The position numbers and the translations under genes were made by a program. A stretch of 64,000 bases of DNA from Shewanella indica (GTDB lineage: Bacteria; Pseudomonadota; Gammaproteobacteria; Enterobacterales; Shewanellaceae): assembly GCF_002836975.1 (NCBI RefSeq), contig NZ_NIJK01000032.1:1-64000 (forward strand), written 5' to 3'. Shown piece by piece: positions 16,479 to 25,196 of the stretch. The notes beneath the pieces are model-generated. The model was not told where the DNA came from and searched no databases. It saw only the letters and a program-made list of their open reading frames with translations. How positions within the stretch are numbered: the first letter of the stretch is position 1; each line of letters starts with the position of its first letter.

Positions 16479-17666
16479 TCAGGGCAGAGTTACTGTGGCA
16501 ATTTTGCCATCCCGGGTCTGCAGATAAATTTTGTCGTCAACCACCAGAGGTTGACTGAACAGGCCCGAGCTATCGACCTGCACCCGACCGACAATTTGGC
16601 CGTTGCTGCGATCGATAAAGTGCAGATAACCTTCAAAGTCACCTACCACTACATAGTCCTGGAACACGGCCGGAGCAGTCAGATCCCGGTTGGTCAGATC
16701 CGAGTTACTCCAAAGCTCCAGACCGTTACGTCTGTCCACTGAGTATACACGGCTGTGATCGTCCACCAAATACAGACTCAAGCCCGCACTGTCCAGCTCG
16801 TGGAAACTGGAGTACTTGCGCGACCAGACAATACGGCCACTGCGCATATCCATGCTCACCAGGTTACCGTTGTAGCTCACGGCGTACAGGTTGTCACCCA
16901 ACAACAGCGGCGTCATATCGACATCGGCCATACGGCTGAATTCGTTACCGCCTTTAGGGGTGTAAATCGGTTGCTCCCAAGCTGGCTGGCCATTGCTTTT
17001 GATAATAACTGCGACCTTGCCATCGGCCGTACCAACAAAGAAACCACCCTGAGCATACGCAGGAGAACTGCTACCGCGCAGAGTCAAGTTTGGCAAGGAA
17101 GCTTCATAGCTCCAAAGCTTTTCACCTGTGTCGACATTAAAGGCATCCAGCGAGCCTGAGCTGCTGTTGACCACCACCATGTCTTCGGCAACTGCGGGCA
17201 AGGACAATAGTTCGCCTTCTGCTACGGCGTGCCAAAGCACTTCACCGGTTTCAGCGTCAAGCGCCGCCAAAAGGCCGCTCTCTCCACCGACAAACACCTT
17301 GTTACGGGCCGCGGTCACGCCGGATGCCAGACGAGCGCCCTTGTTCTTTTTCAGGGCACCATCACGGAATGCTTCACTGAAGTCTGTGCTCCAGACCTTC
17401 TCGCCGCTGCTCTCGTCAAAGGCGGTTACTTCACCATAGCGGTCGGCAACAAAAATTTTGCCGTAGCGCACTGCCGGACGCAGGCGGGAGTAATAATCGC
17501 CAACACCACTGCCAACCGAAGCACTCCAACTGACCTCTGGGAATACGCTGGCGTTGAGCTCCAGCAGCGGGCTTACAGGTTCTTCTTCCACATCGCTGGA
17601 AGCACAACCCGTCAGTGCGCCTATGGCCATGCCACAGGCCAAAAGAGTTTTACACCACGACTTCAT
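16479..17666 (-). CDS. bamB: Outer-membrane assembly lipoprotein BamB
   Basis: Beta-propeller lipoprotein of the BAM complex that helps fold outer-membrane proteins, facing the periplasm. The signal peptide ends in the lipobox 'LTGC' (Cys21). The body is an eight-bladed propeller of PQQ-like repeats ('GLLAALDAETGEVLWHAVAE', 'GSLDAFNVDTGEKLWSYEAS' and others). 395 aa fits the family. The ATG follows AAGGAAGG. It lies 9 bases after yfgM and is the last gene before a terminator; the yfgM-bamB-der order is conserved in gammaproteobacteria. Confidence 0.95.
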   Translation of the reverse strand: MKSWCKTLLACGMAIGALTGCASSDVEEEPVSPLLELNASVFPEVSWSASVGSGVGDYYSRLRPAVRYGKIFVADRYGEVTAFDESSGEKVWSTDFSEAFRDGALKKNKGARLASGVTAARNKVFVGGESGLLAALDAETGEVLWHAVAEGELLSLPAVAEDMVVVNSSSGSLDAFNVDTGEKLWSYEASLPNLTLRGSSSPAYAQGGFFVGTADGKVAVIIKSNGQPAWEQPIYTPKGGNEFSRMADVDMTPLLLGDNLYAVSYNGNLVSMDMRSGRIVWSRKYSSFHELDSAGLSLYLVDDHSRVYSVDRRNGLELWSNSDLTNRDLTAPAVFQDYVVVGDFEGYLHFIDRSNGQIVGRVQVDSSGLFSQPLVVDDKIYLQTRDGKIATVTLP

Positions 17667-17675
17667 TGGCCTTCC

Positions 17676-18302
17676 TTATGCCTGATTCAGGTTATCGAGT
17701 TTCATCTGCAGCGCCGGACTGGTTGTCACGCCGCCATTTTTAACGGCTTCCTGGTAAGCGAGTCTCGCCTTGTCGGTTTCCCCTTGACGCAACAGCAGAT
17801 CGCCTTTGAATTCATCTCTTTGGGTAGCAAAGGCACTATCTTTAACCTGCTCAAGCGTGGTCAAAGCGGTAGCAACCTGGCCCTGTTCAGCCTGAATTCG
17901 TGCCAGACGCAGTGTGGCAACCGCTGTCAGGGCATCACCCGGCTTGGCGGCAATCACGGTTTTGAGGGCAGCTTCAGCTTTTGCCAGGTCACCGGCCTCT
18001 ACCGCGCTCTTGGCAACAATCAGTTGCATCAGCGCCGAGTAACCGGCCTGGGCGTGCTGCTTGTCAAATTCGGCAGCGGCAGCCATCACTGTGGCTTCAT
18101 CACCGCCTTGCATCAAGGCCTGGTTAAAAGCCTGAGAGGCAGCTTCGGCACGTTCGACTTTGACATCGGAATAATAGTTCCAGCCATAAAGGCCACCCAG
18201 ACCTATTACGGCACCAGCGACTATCGAAACACCATAGTCTCTCCAGAACTGCTTGATCGCCTCAACTTGTTGTTCTTCTGTGCTGTAGATTTCCACCCGC
18301 AC
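17676..18302 (-). CDS. yfgM: YfgM, periplasmic TPR protein anchored in the inner membrane
   Basis: Ancillary factor of the SecYEG translocon that cooperates with periplasmic chaperones. It has a short cytosolic N-terminus, one membrane segment ('VSIVAGAVIGLGGLYGWNYY', about residues 25-44) and a periplasmic helical region with TPR-like repeats ('AEAALKTVIAAKPGDALTAV'). 208 aa is the usual length. It starts 12 bases after hisS and is followed by bamB after 9 bases, the conserved arrangement. Confidence 0.93.
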   Translation of the reverse strand: MRVEIYSTEEQQVEAIKQFWRDYGVSIVAGAVIGLGGLYGWNYYSDVKVERAEAASQAFNQALMQGGDEATVMAAAAEFDKQHAQAGYSALMQLIVAKSAVEAGDLAKAEAALKTVIAAKPGDALTAVATLRLARIQAEQGQVATALTTLEQVKDSAFATQRDEFKGDLLLRQGETDKARLAYQEAVKNGGVTTSPALQMKLDNLNQA

Positions 18303-18314
18303 TTCCCCTCTAAA

Positions 18315-19592
18315 TTATTTAATCAGTTCTGCCAAATAGTCGGCCAGGGCCTGGCGTTCAACATCCTGCTGAGCGCCATCACCCCGCAGCGGTTTCACCG
18401 CCACCTTGTTATTGGCCAGTTCGGTCTCACCGATAATCAGCGCAAAACCCGCGCCGCTCTTATCGGCTCTTTTCATCTGTTTCTTGAAGTTGCCACCCCC
18501 GCAGTGACTCATCACCTTAAGCTTGGGCAGCTTCTCACGCAGTTCCTGGGCAATTTTCATCGCCTCAATTACGCAGTCATCGCCCATGGCGGTCACGTAG
18601 ACATCCACTTCGGCAGCAACATCGGCGTTCAGCTCCAGGGTTTCCAGCAGCAGAACAATCCGTTCCAGCCCCATGGCAAAGCCCACTGCCGGCGTTTCTT
18701 TACCGCCAAGCTGGCTCACCAGACCGTCGTAACGACCACCGGCCAGCACAGTGCCCTGAGCGCCTAAACTATCGGTGACCCACTCAAATACGGTGCGGTT
18801 GTAGTAATCCAATCCGCGTACCAAGCGTGGGTTAACCCTGTATTGGATACCAACGGCCTCCAGGAGTTCACACAAGCGGGCAAAATGTGCCTTGGAGTCT
18901 TCACCCAGGTAATCCATCAGCGCCGGGGCATCGGCCAGCAAGGCCTGAACCTGCTGATCTTTTGAGTCCAGTACCCGCAGTGGGTTGCTGTACATGCGCC
19001 GCTGGCTGTCTTCGTCCAGCTTGTCTTTATGTTGCTCGAGGAAGGCCACCAGCGCTTCACGATAGGCGGCGCGCTCGTCGCTGTCACCCAAAGTGTTCAG
19101 CTCGAGCGAAACATGTTCGGTCAATCCAAGCTTCTGCCACAAAGAGGCAGACAACATCAGCACTTCGGCGTCAATATCGGCGCTCTTGATGCCATAAACT
19201 TCAACCCCGAACTGATGGAACTGACGATAGCGCCCTTTCTGTGGCCGCTCGTGGCGGAACATGGGGCCCATATACCACAGACGCTGCTCCTGGTTGTACA
19301 AGAGGCCATGTTCGTTACCGGCACGAACTGTCGAGGCGGTGCCTTCCGGACGCAGGGTGAGACTGTCACCGTTGCGATCGGCGAAGGTGTACATCTCCTT
19401 CTCGACAATATCTGTCACCTCCCCTATCGAACGCTTGAACAGGTCTGTGTTCTCAACGATAGGTGTGCGGATTTCACTGTAACCGAAAGAGGCAACCGAG
19501 GCGCGCAGTACCGCCTCCACTTTTTGCCATACGGGGCTTTGGGTTGGCAGAATGTCATTCATTCCGCGAATCGCTTGGATCTGTTTTGCCAC
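18315..19592 (-). CDS. hisS: Histidyl-tRNA synthetase
   Basis: Class II aminoacyl-tRNA synthetase charging tRNA-His in the cytosol. Motif 2 is '[21 protein letters not shown]'-like (around residue 115), the histidine-specific motif is '[15 protein letters not shown]', and motif 3 is 'GFAMGLERI'. The C-terminal anticodon-binding domain follows. 425 aa is standard. It sits between ispG (118-base gap containing a palindrome) and yfgM. Confidence 0.97.
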   Translation of the reverse strand: MAKQIQAIRGMNDILPTQSPVWQKVEAVLRASVASFGYSEIRTPIVENTDLFKRSIGEVTDIVEKEMYTFADRNGDSLTLRPEGTASTVRAGNEHGLLYNQEQRLWYMGPMFRHERPQKGRYRQFHQFGVEVYGIKSADIDAEVLMLSASLWQKLGLTEHVSLELNTLGDSDERAAYREALVAFLEQHKDKLDEDSQRRMYSNPLRVLDSKDQQVQALLADAPALMDYLGEDSKAHFARLCELLEAVGIQYRVNPRLVRGLDYYNRTVFEWVTDSLGAQGTVLAGGRYDGLVSQLGGKETPAVGFAMGLERIVLLLETLELNADVAAEVDVYVTAMGDDCVIEAMKIAQELREKLPKLKVMSHCGGGNFKKQMKRADKSGAGFALIIGETELANNKVAVKPLRGDGAQQDVERQALADYLAELIK

Positions 19593-19668
19593 TATCTCGA
19601 CTCGTTTTGCTCTGGGGCTAAAAATTCAAAAATGCCAGCCATTATAGGCGCTTCACCGGCAAACGTAA

Positions 19669-19690
19669 AACTGGCCAGCGCTGGCCAGTT
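19669..19690 (-). terminator. Perfect 22-bp palindrome between ispG and hisS
   Basis: The two 11-base halves (AACTGGCCAGC / GCTGGCCAGTT) are exact inverse complements. Read leftwards the stem runs into TTTTACG. It may act as an attenuating terminator or mRNA-processing hairpin reducing read-through from ispG into hisS; there is no loop, so a few central pairs must open. Confidence 0.45.
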
Positions 19691-19710
19691 CACATTCACG
19701 TCATCAGGGA

Positions 19711-20823
19711 TTATTCGGCTTCTTTGACTGAAATACGGTTTTCCATCATTTGCGCCTTAGCGCGAATTTTGGCTTCAAGGGCATCGACCAGATTGTCATT
19801 GTCGAAGCGCTCTTTCTGACGCTCGCCTTCGTCATAATAACCGCTCTTGCGGTTACCGCCGGTAAGGCCAATATGAGACACCAGGGCTTCCCCCGGTCCA
19901 TTGACCACACAGCCTATGATGGAGACATCCATGGCAGTGGTCACATCTTCCAGGCGTTGCTCCAGGGCGTTGACCGTGCCTATCACGTCAAACTCTTGTC
20001 TTGAACAGGATGGACAGGCAATAAAGTTAATTCCGCGGGAGCGAATGCGCAGCGACTTGAGGATATCGAAACCAACTTTGATCTCCTCTACTGGATCGGC
20101 TGCCAGGGACACTCTCAAAGTGTCGCCTATGCCTTCTGCAAGCAGCATACCCAGGCCCACAGCCGATTTTACGGCACCGGCACGGGCACCACCGGCTTCG
20201 GTGATCCCAAGGTGCAATGGCTGTTTAATCTGTTTCGCCAGTAAACGGTAGGACTCCACGGCCAGGAACACGTCCGATGCCTTCACCGAGACCTTGAACT
20301 GGTCGAAGTTGAGCCTGTCGAGAATATCCACATGGCGCATTGCCGATTCCAGCAAGGCTTCCGGGGTGGGCTCTTTGTATTTGTCCATCAAGTCTTTTTC
20401 AAGACTGCCGCCGTTTACACCGATGCGGATTGGGATATTTTTGTCACGGGCAGACTCAACCACGGCACGAATACGTTCTTCATTGCCTATGTTGCCTGGG
20501 TTAATACGCAGACAGTCGGCACCGTATTCCGCCACTTTAAGCGCTATGCGGTAGTCGAAATGGATATCGGCCACCAGCGGCACCTTGACCTGCTGCTTGA
20601 TAAGCTTGAACGCCTCGGCGGCATCCATGGTAGGCACAGACACCCGTACGATATCAGCGCCCACAGTTTCCAGCGCCCGGATTTGCGCTACTGTGGCTTC
20701 TATATCTGTGGTGCGGGTATTGGTCATGGATTGCACGGCAATCGGAGCGCCATCACCTATGGGAACATTGCCGACATAGATGCGGGTGGAAGGACGGCGT
20801 TTTATGGGATTTTCACTGTACAT
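19711..20823 (-). CDS. ispG: 4-hydroxy-3-methylbut-2-enyl diphosphate synthase, IspG (GcpE)
   Basis: Iron-sulfur enzyme of the MEP isoprenoid pathway converting MEcPP to HMBPP. The TIM barrel starts '[20 protein letters not shown]'; the C-terminal [4Fe-4S] domain has 'CPSCSR' and '[12 protein letters not shown]'. The frame is open 15 codons further up, but the ATG at 20823 ('[10 protein letters not shown]') gives the expected 370 aa. It follows rodZ by about 60 bases in the usual gammaproteobacterial order. Confidence 0.96.
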   Translation of the reverse strand: MYSENPIKRRPSTRIYVGNVPIGDGAPIAVQSMTNTRTTDIEATVAQIRALETVGADIVRVSVPTMDAAEAFKLIKQQVKVPLVADIHFDYRIALKVAEYGADCLRINPGNIGNEERIRAVVESARDKNIPIRIGVNGGSLEKDLMDKYKEPTPEALLESAMRHVDILDRLNFDQFKVSVKASDVFLAVESYRLLAKQIKQPLHLGITEAGGARAGAVKSAVGLGMLLAEGIGDTLRVSLAADPVEEIKVGFDILKSLRIRSRGINFIACPSCSRQEFDVIGTVNALEQRLEDVTTAMDVSIIGCVVNGPGEALVSHIGLTGGNRKSGYYDEGERQKERFDNDNLVDALEAKIRAKAQMMENRISVKEAE

Positions 20824-20886
20824 CGTATTCTGCTCTGTTGACTCGGCGCCATGAGTGCGCCACTTCAATTATCCTGCTTGGTGCTA

Positions 20887-21804
20887 TTATGCCTGTGGCA
20901 GGGTCAGTCTGGCTACCCGGCCGCTGGGGAAATCGGCAAGGCTCACAGCCTGGCCGTTAAACGTCAGACTCACTGTCTGCGGTGCGCCCAAGACCAGTTT
21001 AAAAGGCGCCTTGCCTTGTACCCTGATGGTTTGTCCTGGCGATCTCAAGCCATCTATCAAAGTTTTGCCGTTGGCATCTGTAAGTTTAATCCAGCAGTCG
21101 CCATCAAGCTCGATACCGACAGAAGCCTGCGTTGCCTCTGTTGCCACCGGTTGCTCGGTCATATCGACATCTGAGTTAACAACACCAGAGTTGACTTCAT
21201 CAGTATTGTTATCCTCAACAAGACTCTTCTCTACTTCAGCGGTAGGTGTTTCGGTTGAAGTTTCAGGCGGAAGTTCGGTTTCTGCTATTTGTGCCTGACG
21301 CGATTCAAACTCTCTGGCCTGCTGCACCTCTTCTGCCGTAGGTTGGGAGAAATCGACATCGGAAACCACAGAAGGTTTTTGCAGCCACCACACCACCAGC
21401 AGGGCCAGCAGCAGAAAACCGATAAGGTAAGTCACCAGCATCAAACGGCTGTCGGTAGCCTGACGGCTGGTCTTGCGCGAAAAGCTCTGCATCGCCGGCT
21501 CAGTCACCTTGGGGACCTGCCGTGCCAGGCAATTGTTGATAGCTTCTTTATCCACGCCTAATATGCGGGCATAGTTCTTCACGTAGCCGCGGACATAGGT
21601 GGAGGAATCGATATTGCTGAAACAGTCTGCTTCAATATCGGTCACTATGCAGGGGCGCAAGTGCAGCCTGGTAGCCGCATCTTCTACAGTGATACCTTTT
21701 TGTTCGCGTGCGCTTTTCAGTAATGACCCGAGCGTATCCTCTTGCCCGGGAACCTTTGGGTTCTCGTCTTCATCCTTGTTGACTTGGTTATTCAACTCTG
21801 TCAT
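20887..21804 (-). CDS. rodZ: Cell-shape protein RodZ
   Basis: Bitopic membrane protein linking MreB to the cell-wall elongation machinery. The N-terminal Xre-type helix-turn-helix ('GSLLKSAREQKGITVEDAAT') is cytosolic, followed by a basic stretch, one membrane segment ('LVTYLIGFLLLALLVVWWL', about 120-140), an acidic Thr/Glu-rich linker and a periplasmic DUF4115 beta domain ('CWIKLTDANGKTLIDGL'). The start ATG overlaps the pilF-like stop by one base (TGATG), so translation is coupled. Confidence 0.92.
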   Translation of the reverse strand: MTELNNQVNKDEDENPKVPGQEDTLGSLLKSAREQKGITVEDAATRLHLRPCIVTDIEADCFSNIDSSTYVRGYVKNYARILGVDKEAINNCLARQVPKVTEPAMQSFSRKTSRQATDSRLMLVTYLIGFLLLALLVVWWLQKPSVVSDVDFSQPTAEEVQQAREFESRQAQIAETELPPETSTETPTAEVEKSLVEDNNTDEVNSGVVNSDVDMTEQPVATEATQASVGIELDGDCWIKLTDANGKTLIDGLRSPGQTIRVQGKAPFKLVLGAPQTVSLTFNGQAVSLADFPSGRVARLTLPQA

Positions 21805-22589
21805 CAGTGCATACTTGCCCGGTATTGTTTAGCCTGGGGAGACGCCGGAAATTTGGCCTGCAGCAATATTCCATATCGCTTGGCGGCCGCGTCATCATTT
21901 AACCCTTGCTCAATGCGAATGCCCAACGCCAAGCTTTCCGCGGTTTCAGGAACTACTCGGTGGAGGCGTTCCAATTGCATTCTGGCCGCGGCGTAGTTAT
22001 GGGCGTCAAGCTCCAATTCTGTCAGTTCCAGTAATGAGACCTGTCTTCTGGGCTCATACTTTAGCGCCATCTCAAAATAGTGTCGCGCTTTTTCTCTTTC
22101 CCCGGCATCCCGACTGCAAATACCCAGGTTTTCATAGCTGGAGGCGGTGCGGGTATATCTGGGGTTGTCGATTGCCATCAGGAACATCTTCTCTGCCTTG
22201 GCATATTTCTGCTGCTGGCAGAGAAATACCCCAAAGTTGTTCATCGAGTCGCCGCTGGCATTGCGGGTATCTATGGCGGCTTCATAAGCTTGCTCAGCCT
22301 TCACCACTTCACCCACGGTTTGATAATAATAAGCCATGGCAATATGCACATCCTCAAGGTGAGGGGCGTATTCCATGGCTCTGTCTAGATTATATTTGGC
22401 TTGTTGGGAGTTACCTTTTTGCAGATAGGTCAGGCCTAGCTGCGTCCGTTCCTTGGCGGCGGCAATTTTATCAAACTGGCGTTGCGAGACCGGAATGTCC
22501 GTGCCGGCATAAGTTCGCTCGGTTACACATCCGGGCAACATGGCCCCTAGCAGTAACGCGAGCGTTAAACCTGGCAATCCGTGCTTCAT
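21804..22589 (-). CDS. pilF: Type IV pilus biogenesis lipoprotein PilF/PilW
   Basis: Pilotin-type TPR lipoprotein that helps the PilQ secretin reach the outer membrane. The signal peptide carries the lipobox 'LPGC'. Several TPR units follow ('GLTYLQKGNSQQAKYNLDRA', 'NNFGVFLCQQQKYAKAEKMF', 'NLGICSRDAGEREKARHYFE'). I place the start at the ATG at 22589 ('MKHGLPGLTLALLLG'), eight residues inside the longest frame, because it begins a normal signal peptide and follows AGG. It lies between rlmN (32-base gap) and rodZ (one-base overlap), the conserved order. Named PilW in some species. Confidence 0.88.
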   Translation of the reverse strand: MKHGLPGLTLALLLGAMLPGCVTERTYAGTDIPVSQRQFDKIAAAKERTQLGLTYLQKGNSQQAKYNLDRAMEYAPHLEDVHIAMAYYYQTVGEVVKAEQAYEAAIDTRNASGDSMNNFGVFLCQQQKYAKAEKMFLMAIDNPRYTRTASSYENLGICSRDAGEREKARHYFEMALKYEPRRQVSLLELTELELDAHNYAAARMQLERLHRVVPETAESLALGIRIEQGLNDDAAAKRYGILLQAKFPASPQAKQYRASMH

Positions 22590-22621
22590 TGGCAAACCTA
22601 TAAATCTGGACAAACAAAGAG

Positions 22622-23743
22622 TTAATCCATTGTGACCGAAATTTGATTGGCTTGCATGCGTTTTTTCGCCAGACGCTTGGTTCTGTCACGTATATCACCG
22701 GCCAACTGGCCACAGGCGGCATCGATATCATCGCCGCGGGTCTTACGCACTATTACAGTCAGACCGTATTCCATCAGCACTTTGGCAAACCTGTCGATAC
22801 GGGAGTTGGAAGAACGCCCGTAAGGAGATCCCGGATAAGGATTAAACGGAATAAGGTTGACCTTGCAAGGAGTATCCTTCATCAGTTTGGCCAACTCATG
22901 GGCCTGCTCTGTGCTGTCGTTGATATGATCCAGCATCACATATTCCAGTGTGACCCGGCCACGGTTAGCGTTGGACTTGGCGATATAACGACGAATAGCA
23001 GCCAAAAATTCGTTAAGCGGATACTTCTTGTTGATAGGCACCAACTCGTTACGCAGCTCGTCATTGGGGGCATGGATACTGACCGCCAGCGCCACATCGA
23101 GGGCGTCGCCCAACTTATCCAGCGCAGGTACAACGCCGGATGTCGAAACCGTTACCCGCCGTTTGGACAGGGCAAAACCAAAGTCATCCAGCATGATATC
23201 CATCGCCGGAATCACATTGGCCAGATTCAGCAAGGGCTCACCCATGCCCATCATCACCACATTGGTGACCGGGCGCTCACCGGTTTCCTTCTGAAAACCG
23301 AGGAAGTGGGATACCCGCCAGATCTGGCCGACAATTTCAGACACTGTCAGGTTACGGTTAAAGCCCTGCTGAGCCGTGGAGCAGAAAGTACATTCCAGCG
23401 CACATCCCACCTGGGATGAGATACACAGAGTCGCCCTATCATCTTCCGGAATATAGACAGTTTCCACTTCCTGACCTTCGCCGACATTAATGGCAAACTT
23501 GATGGTGCCATCGGCCGACTTCTGATAGCTGGAGATCTCCGGCGCTACCACTTCACAGCGCTCTTTCAACTTGGCCCGCAGGTGTTTGTTGATATTGGTC
23601 ATCTGGTCAAAGTCACTGATCCCGAAGTGATACAACCACTTCATCAGCTGTTCGGCACGAAACGGCTTATCGCCCAACTCGACGAAAAGCTCACGCATTG
23701 CCTTACGATCAAGATCCAAAAGATTGATCTTTTTTTCACTCAT
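22622..23743 (-). CDS. rlmN: Dual-specificity rRNA/tRNA methyltransferase RlmN
   Basis: Radical-SAM enzyme that methylates C2 of A2503 in 23S rRNA and A37 in some tRNAs. The cluster-binding motif is 'CALECTFC' (CxxxCxxC), followed by '[11 protein letters not shown]'. 'GMGEPLLNL' binds SAM, and a C-terminal Cys in '[11 protein letters not shown]' is the expected catalytic residue. The ATG at 23743 ('[11 protein letters not shown]') follows GAGGAAAGTCAA, a strong site; an upstream open extension of 20 codons is ignored. 373 aa is normal. It heads the rlmN-pilF-rodZ-ispG-hisS-yfgM-bamB series. Confidence 0.96.
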   Translation of the reverse strand: MSEKKINLLDLDRKAMRELFVELGDKPFRAEQLMKWLYHFGISDFDQMTNINKHLRAKLKERCEVVAPEISSYQKSADGTIKFAINVGEGQEVETVYIPEDDRATLCISSQVGCALECTFCSTAQQGFNRNLTVSEIVGQIWRVSHFLGFQKETGERPVTNVVMMGMGEPLLNLANVIPAMDIMLDDFGFALSKRRVTVSTSGVVPALDKLGDALDVALAVSIHAPNDELRNELVPINKKYPLNEFLAAIRRYIAKSNANRGRVTLEYVMLDHINDSTEQAHELAKLMKDTPCKVNLIPFNPYPGSPYGRSSNSRIDRFAKVLMEYGLTVIVRKTRGDDIDAACGQLAGDIRDRTKRLAKKRMQANQISVTMD

Positions 23744-23945
23744 TTGACTTTCCTCAACACCAAAACCTGCAGCAGGGCGGCGAATTATACAGATAGGCCG
23801 CAACTATAGCCAGTAATTCAGCGGTTCCCCTTATACCCTACTTTCGCTCTACCGAGCATAAAATTAAGCTTCAGCTCACAAGCTCTATGATAGAATAGCG
23901 CTGGGCTAATGTTGGCCTTTGCATCGGAGTGATAATTCCCCCCTT

Positions 23946-25022
23946 ATGCTAACGCTTATCGTTATTGTATTGGTCGCCATCGGCGTCTCTTTTCTCTGTA
24001 GTGTGTTTGAAGCCGTGCTGCTTTCGGTAACGCCCAGCTATATCGCGTCGCAGCGCCAGTCCAACCCGGACGCTGCCGAACGTCTTCAAAAACAGAAAGA
24101 CAATGTCGAATCTCCTCTGGTCGCCATTTTGACACTCAACACCATAGCCCATACCGTAGGTGCGGCCGTGGCCGGTGCTCAGGCCGCCAAAGTGTTTGGC
24201 GATGAGATGTTGGGGGTATTCTCCGGGGTACTGACCTTCCTCATTCTATTCTTTTCCGAAATCATCCCCAAAACCATAGGTGCCAACTACTGGCGAGCCA
24301 TGGCCCCCAGTGTGTCTGTTGCCCTGGTGTGGATGGAACGCATCACCCTGCCGCTTATCTGGATGTCCAATAAGGTTACCCGTTTGCTCGGCAAAGGTGA
24401 CTCTGGCCAGTATATCCGTCAGGAAATGAGCGCCATGGCCAAGATAGGCCATGAATCCGGTGAACTGGATGAACAGGAAAGTAAAATTCTGACCCAGATG
24501 TTGAGCGTCAAGGAGATGCCGGTTACCGCCATCATGACTCCAAGAACCGTGATGTTCACTCTGCCGGCCGCCCTGACTCAATATGAATTTGTCAGCCAGC
24601 ACATCAACAAGCCTTTCACCCGGGTGCCTATTTTCGACAAGGATCACGACGACATTATAGGTTATGTCAATCGTACCGATGTGCTGCTGAGTGAACGGGA
24701 TAACCCAGATGCGCCCCTAGGGAACCTCAAGCGCAATTTGGTGATAGTGCCGGAAACCGCCCGCATCCTGCCGCTGTTTGAACTGATGATCAAACGCAAC
24801 GCTCAGATAGCCATGGTGGTTGACGAGTACGGCAGCGGTCAGGGGCTGGTGACACTGGAAGACATAATCGAATCCTTGCTGGGGCTGGAGATTGTCGATA
24901 TTAACGACCCGGCCACCGACATGCAGCAACTGGCAAGGCGACTTTGGAAACGTCGCATGAAAGACAAAGGGATCCGCCTCTCGGATGACAGAGAGCCGGT
25001 CAGCGAATCCCAAGGGCTCTGA
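23946..25022 (+). CDS. DUF21/CBS-pair membrane protein (CNNM/CorB type)
   Basis: Inner-membrane protein of the HlyC/CorC or CNNM family, associated with divalent-cation homeostasis. The N-terminal DUF21 domain (about residues 1-180) has three to four membrane segments ('LTLIVIVLVAIGVSFLCSVF', 'GVLTFLILFFSEIIPKTIGA'). A CBS pair follows ('VKEMPVTAIMTPRTVMFTL', 'IAMVVDEYGSGQGLVTLEDI'). No CorC_HlyC domain follows; the tail is short and basic. ATG 23946 is chosen, though a TTG at 23919 is possible, since GGAGTG lies between them. It is divergent from rlmN and followed by a terminator. Confidence 0.85.
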   Translation: MLTLIVIVLVAIGVSFLCSVFEAVLLSVTPSYIASQRQSNPDAAERLQKQKDNVESPLVAILTLNTIAHTVGAAVAGAQAAKVFGDEMLGVFSGVLTFLILFFSEIIPKTIGANYWRAMAPSVSVALVWMERITLPLIWMSNKVTRLLGKGDSGQYIRQEMSAMAKIGHESGELDEQESKILTQMLSVKEMPVTAIMTPRTVMFTLPAALTQYEFVSQHINKPFTRVPIFDKDHDDIIGYVNRTDVLLSERDNPDAPLGNLKRNLVIVPETARILPLFELMIKRNAQIAMVVDEYGSGQGLVTLEDIIESLLGLEIVDINDPATDMQQLARRLWKRRMKDKGIRLSDDREPVSESQGL

Positions 25023-25123
25023 TTGCAGATTATTAATTCAGCGCTTTAACACAAATGTCATCCTAGTGGGAGATAGTGTGACAGGCTAACTAACGACCCA
25101 CCCATCAATACAGTCATCATTTT

Positions 25124-25148
25124 GGGGGAGCTCAGGCTCCCCCTTTTT
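25124..25148 (+). terminator. Terminator after the DUF21/CBS gene
   Basis: GGGGGAGC / GCTCCCCC stem with a TCAG loop, then TTTTT. Confidence 0.85.
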
Positions 25149-25196
25149 CATCTGCCTCTGGAGGTGTACAATCCCCGCTCGCAGAATGAGGATGAT

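Noticed and set aside
17229-18767. 512-codon plus-strand frame across bamB, yfgM and hisS
   Set aside because: Crosses three real genes on the other strand and has no protein-like pattern.
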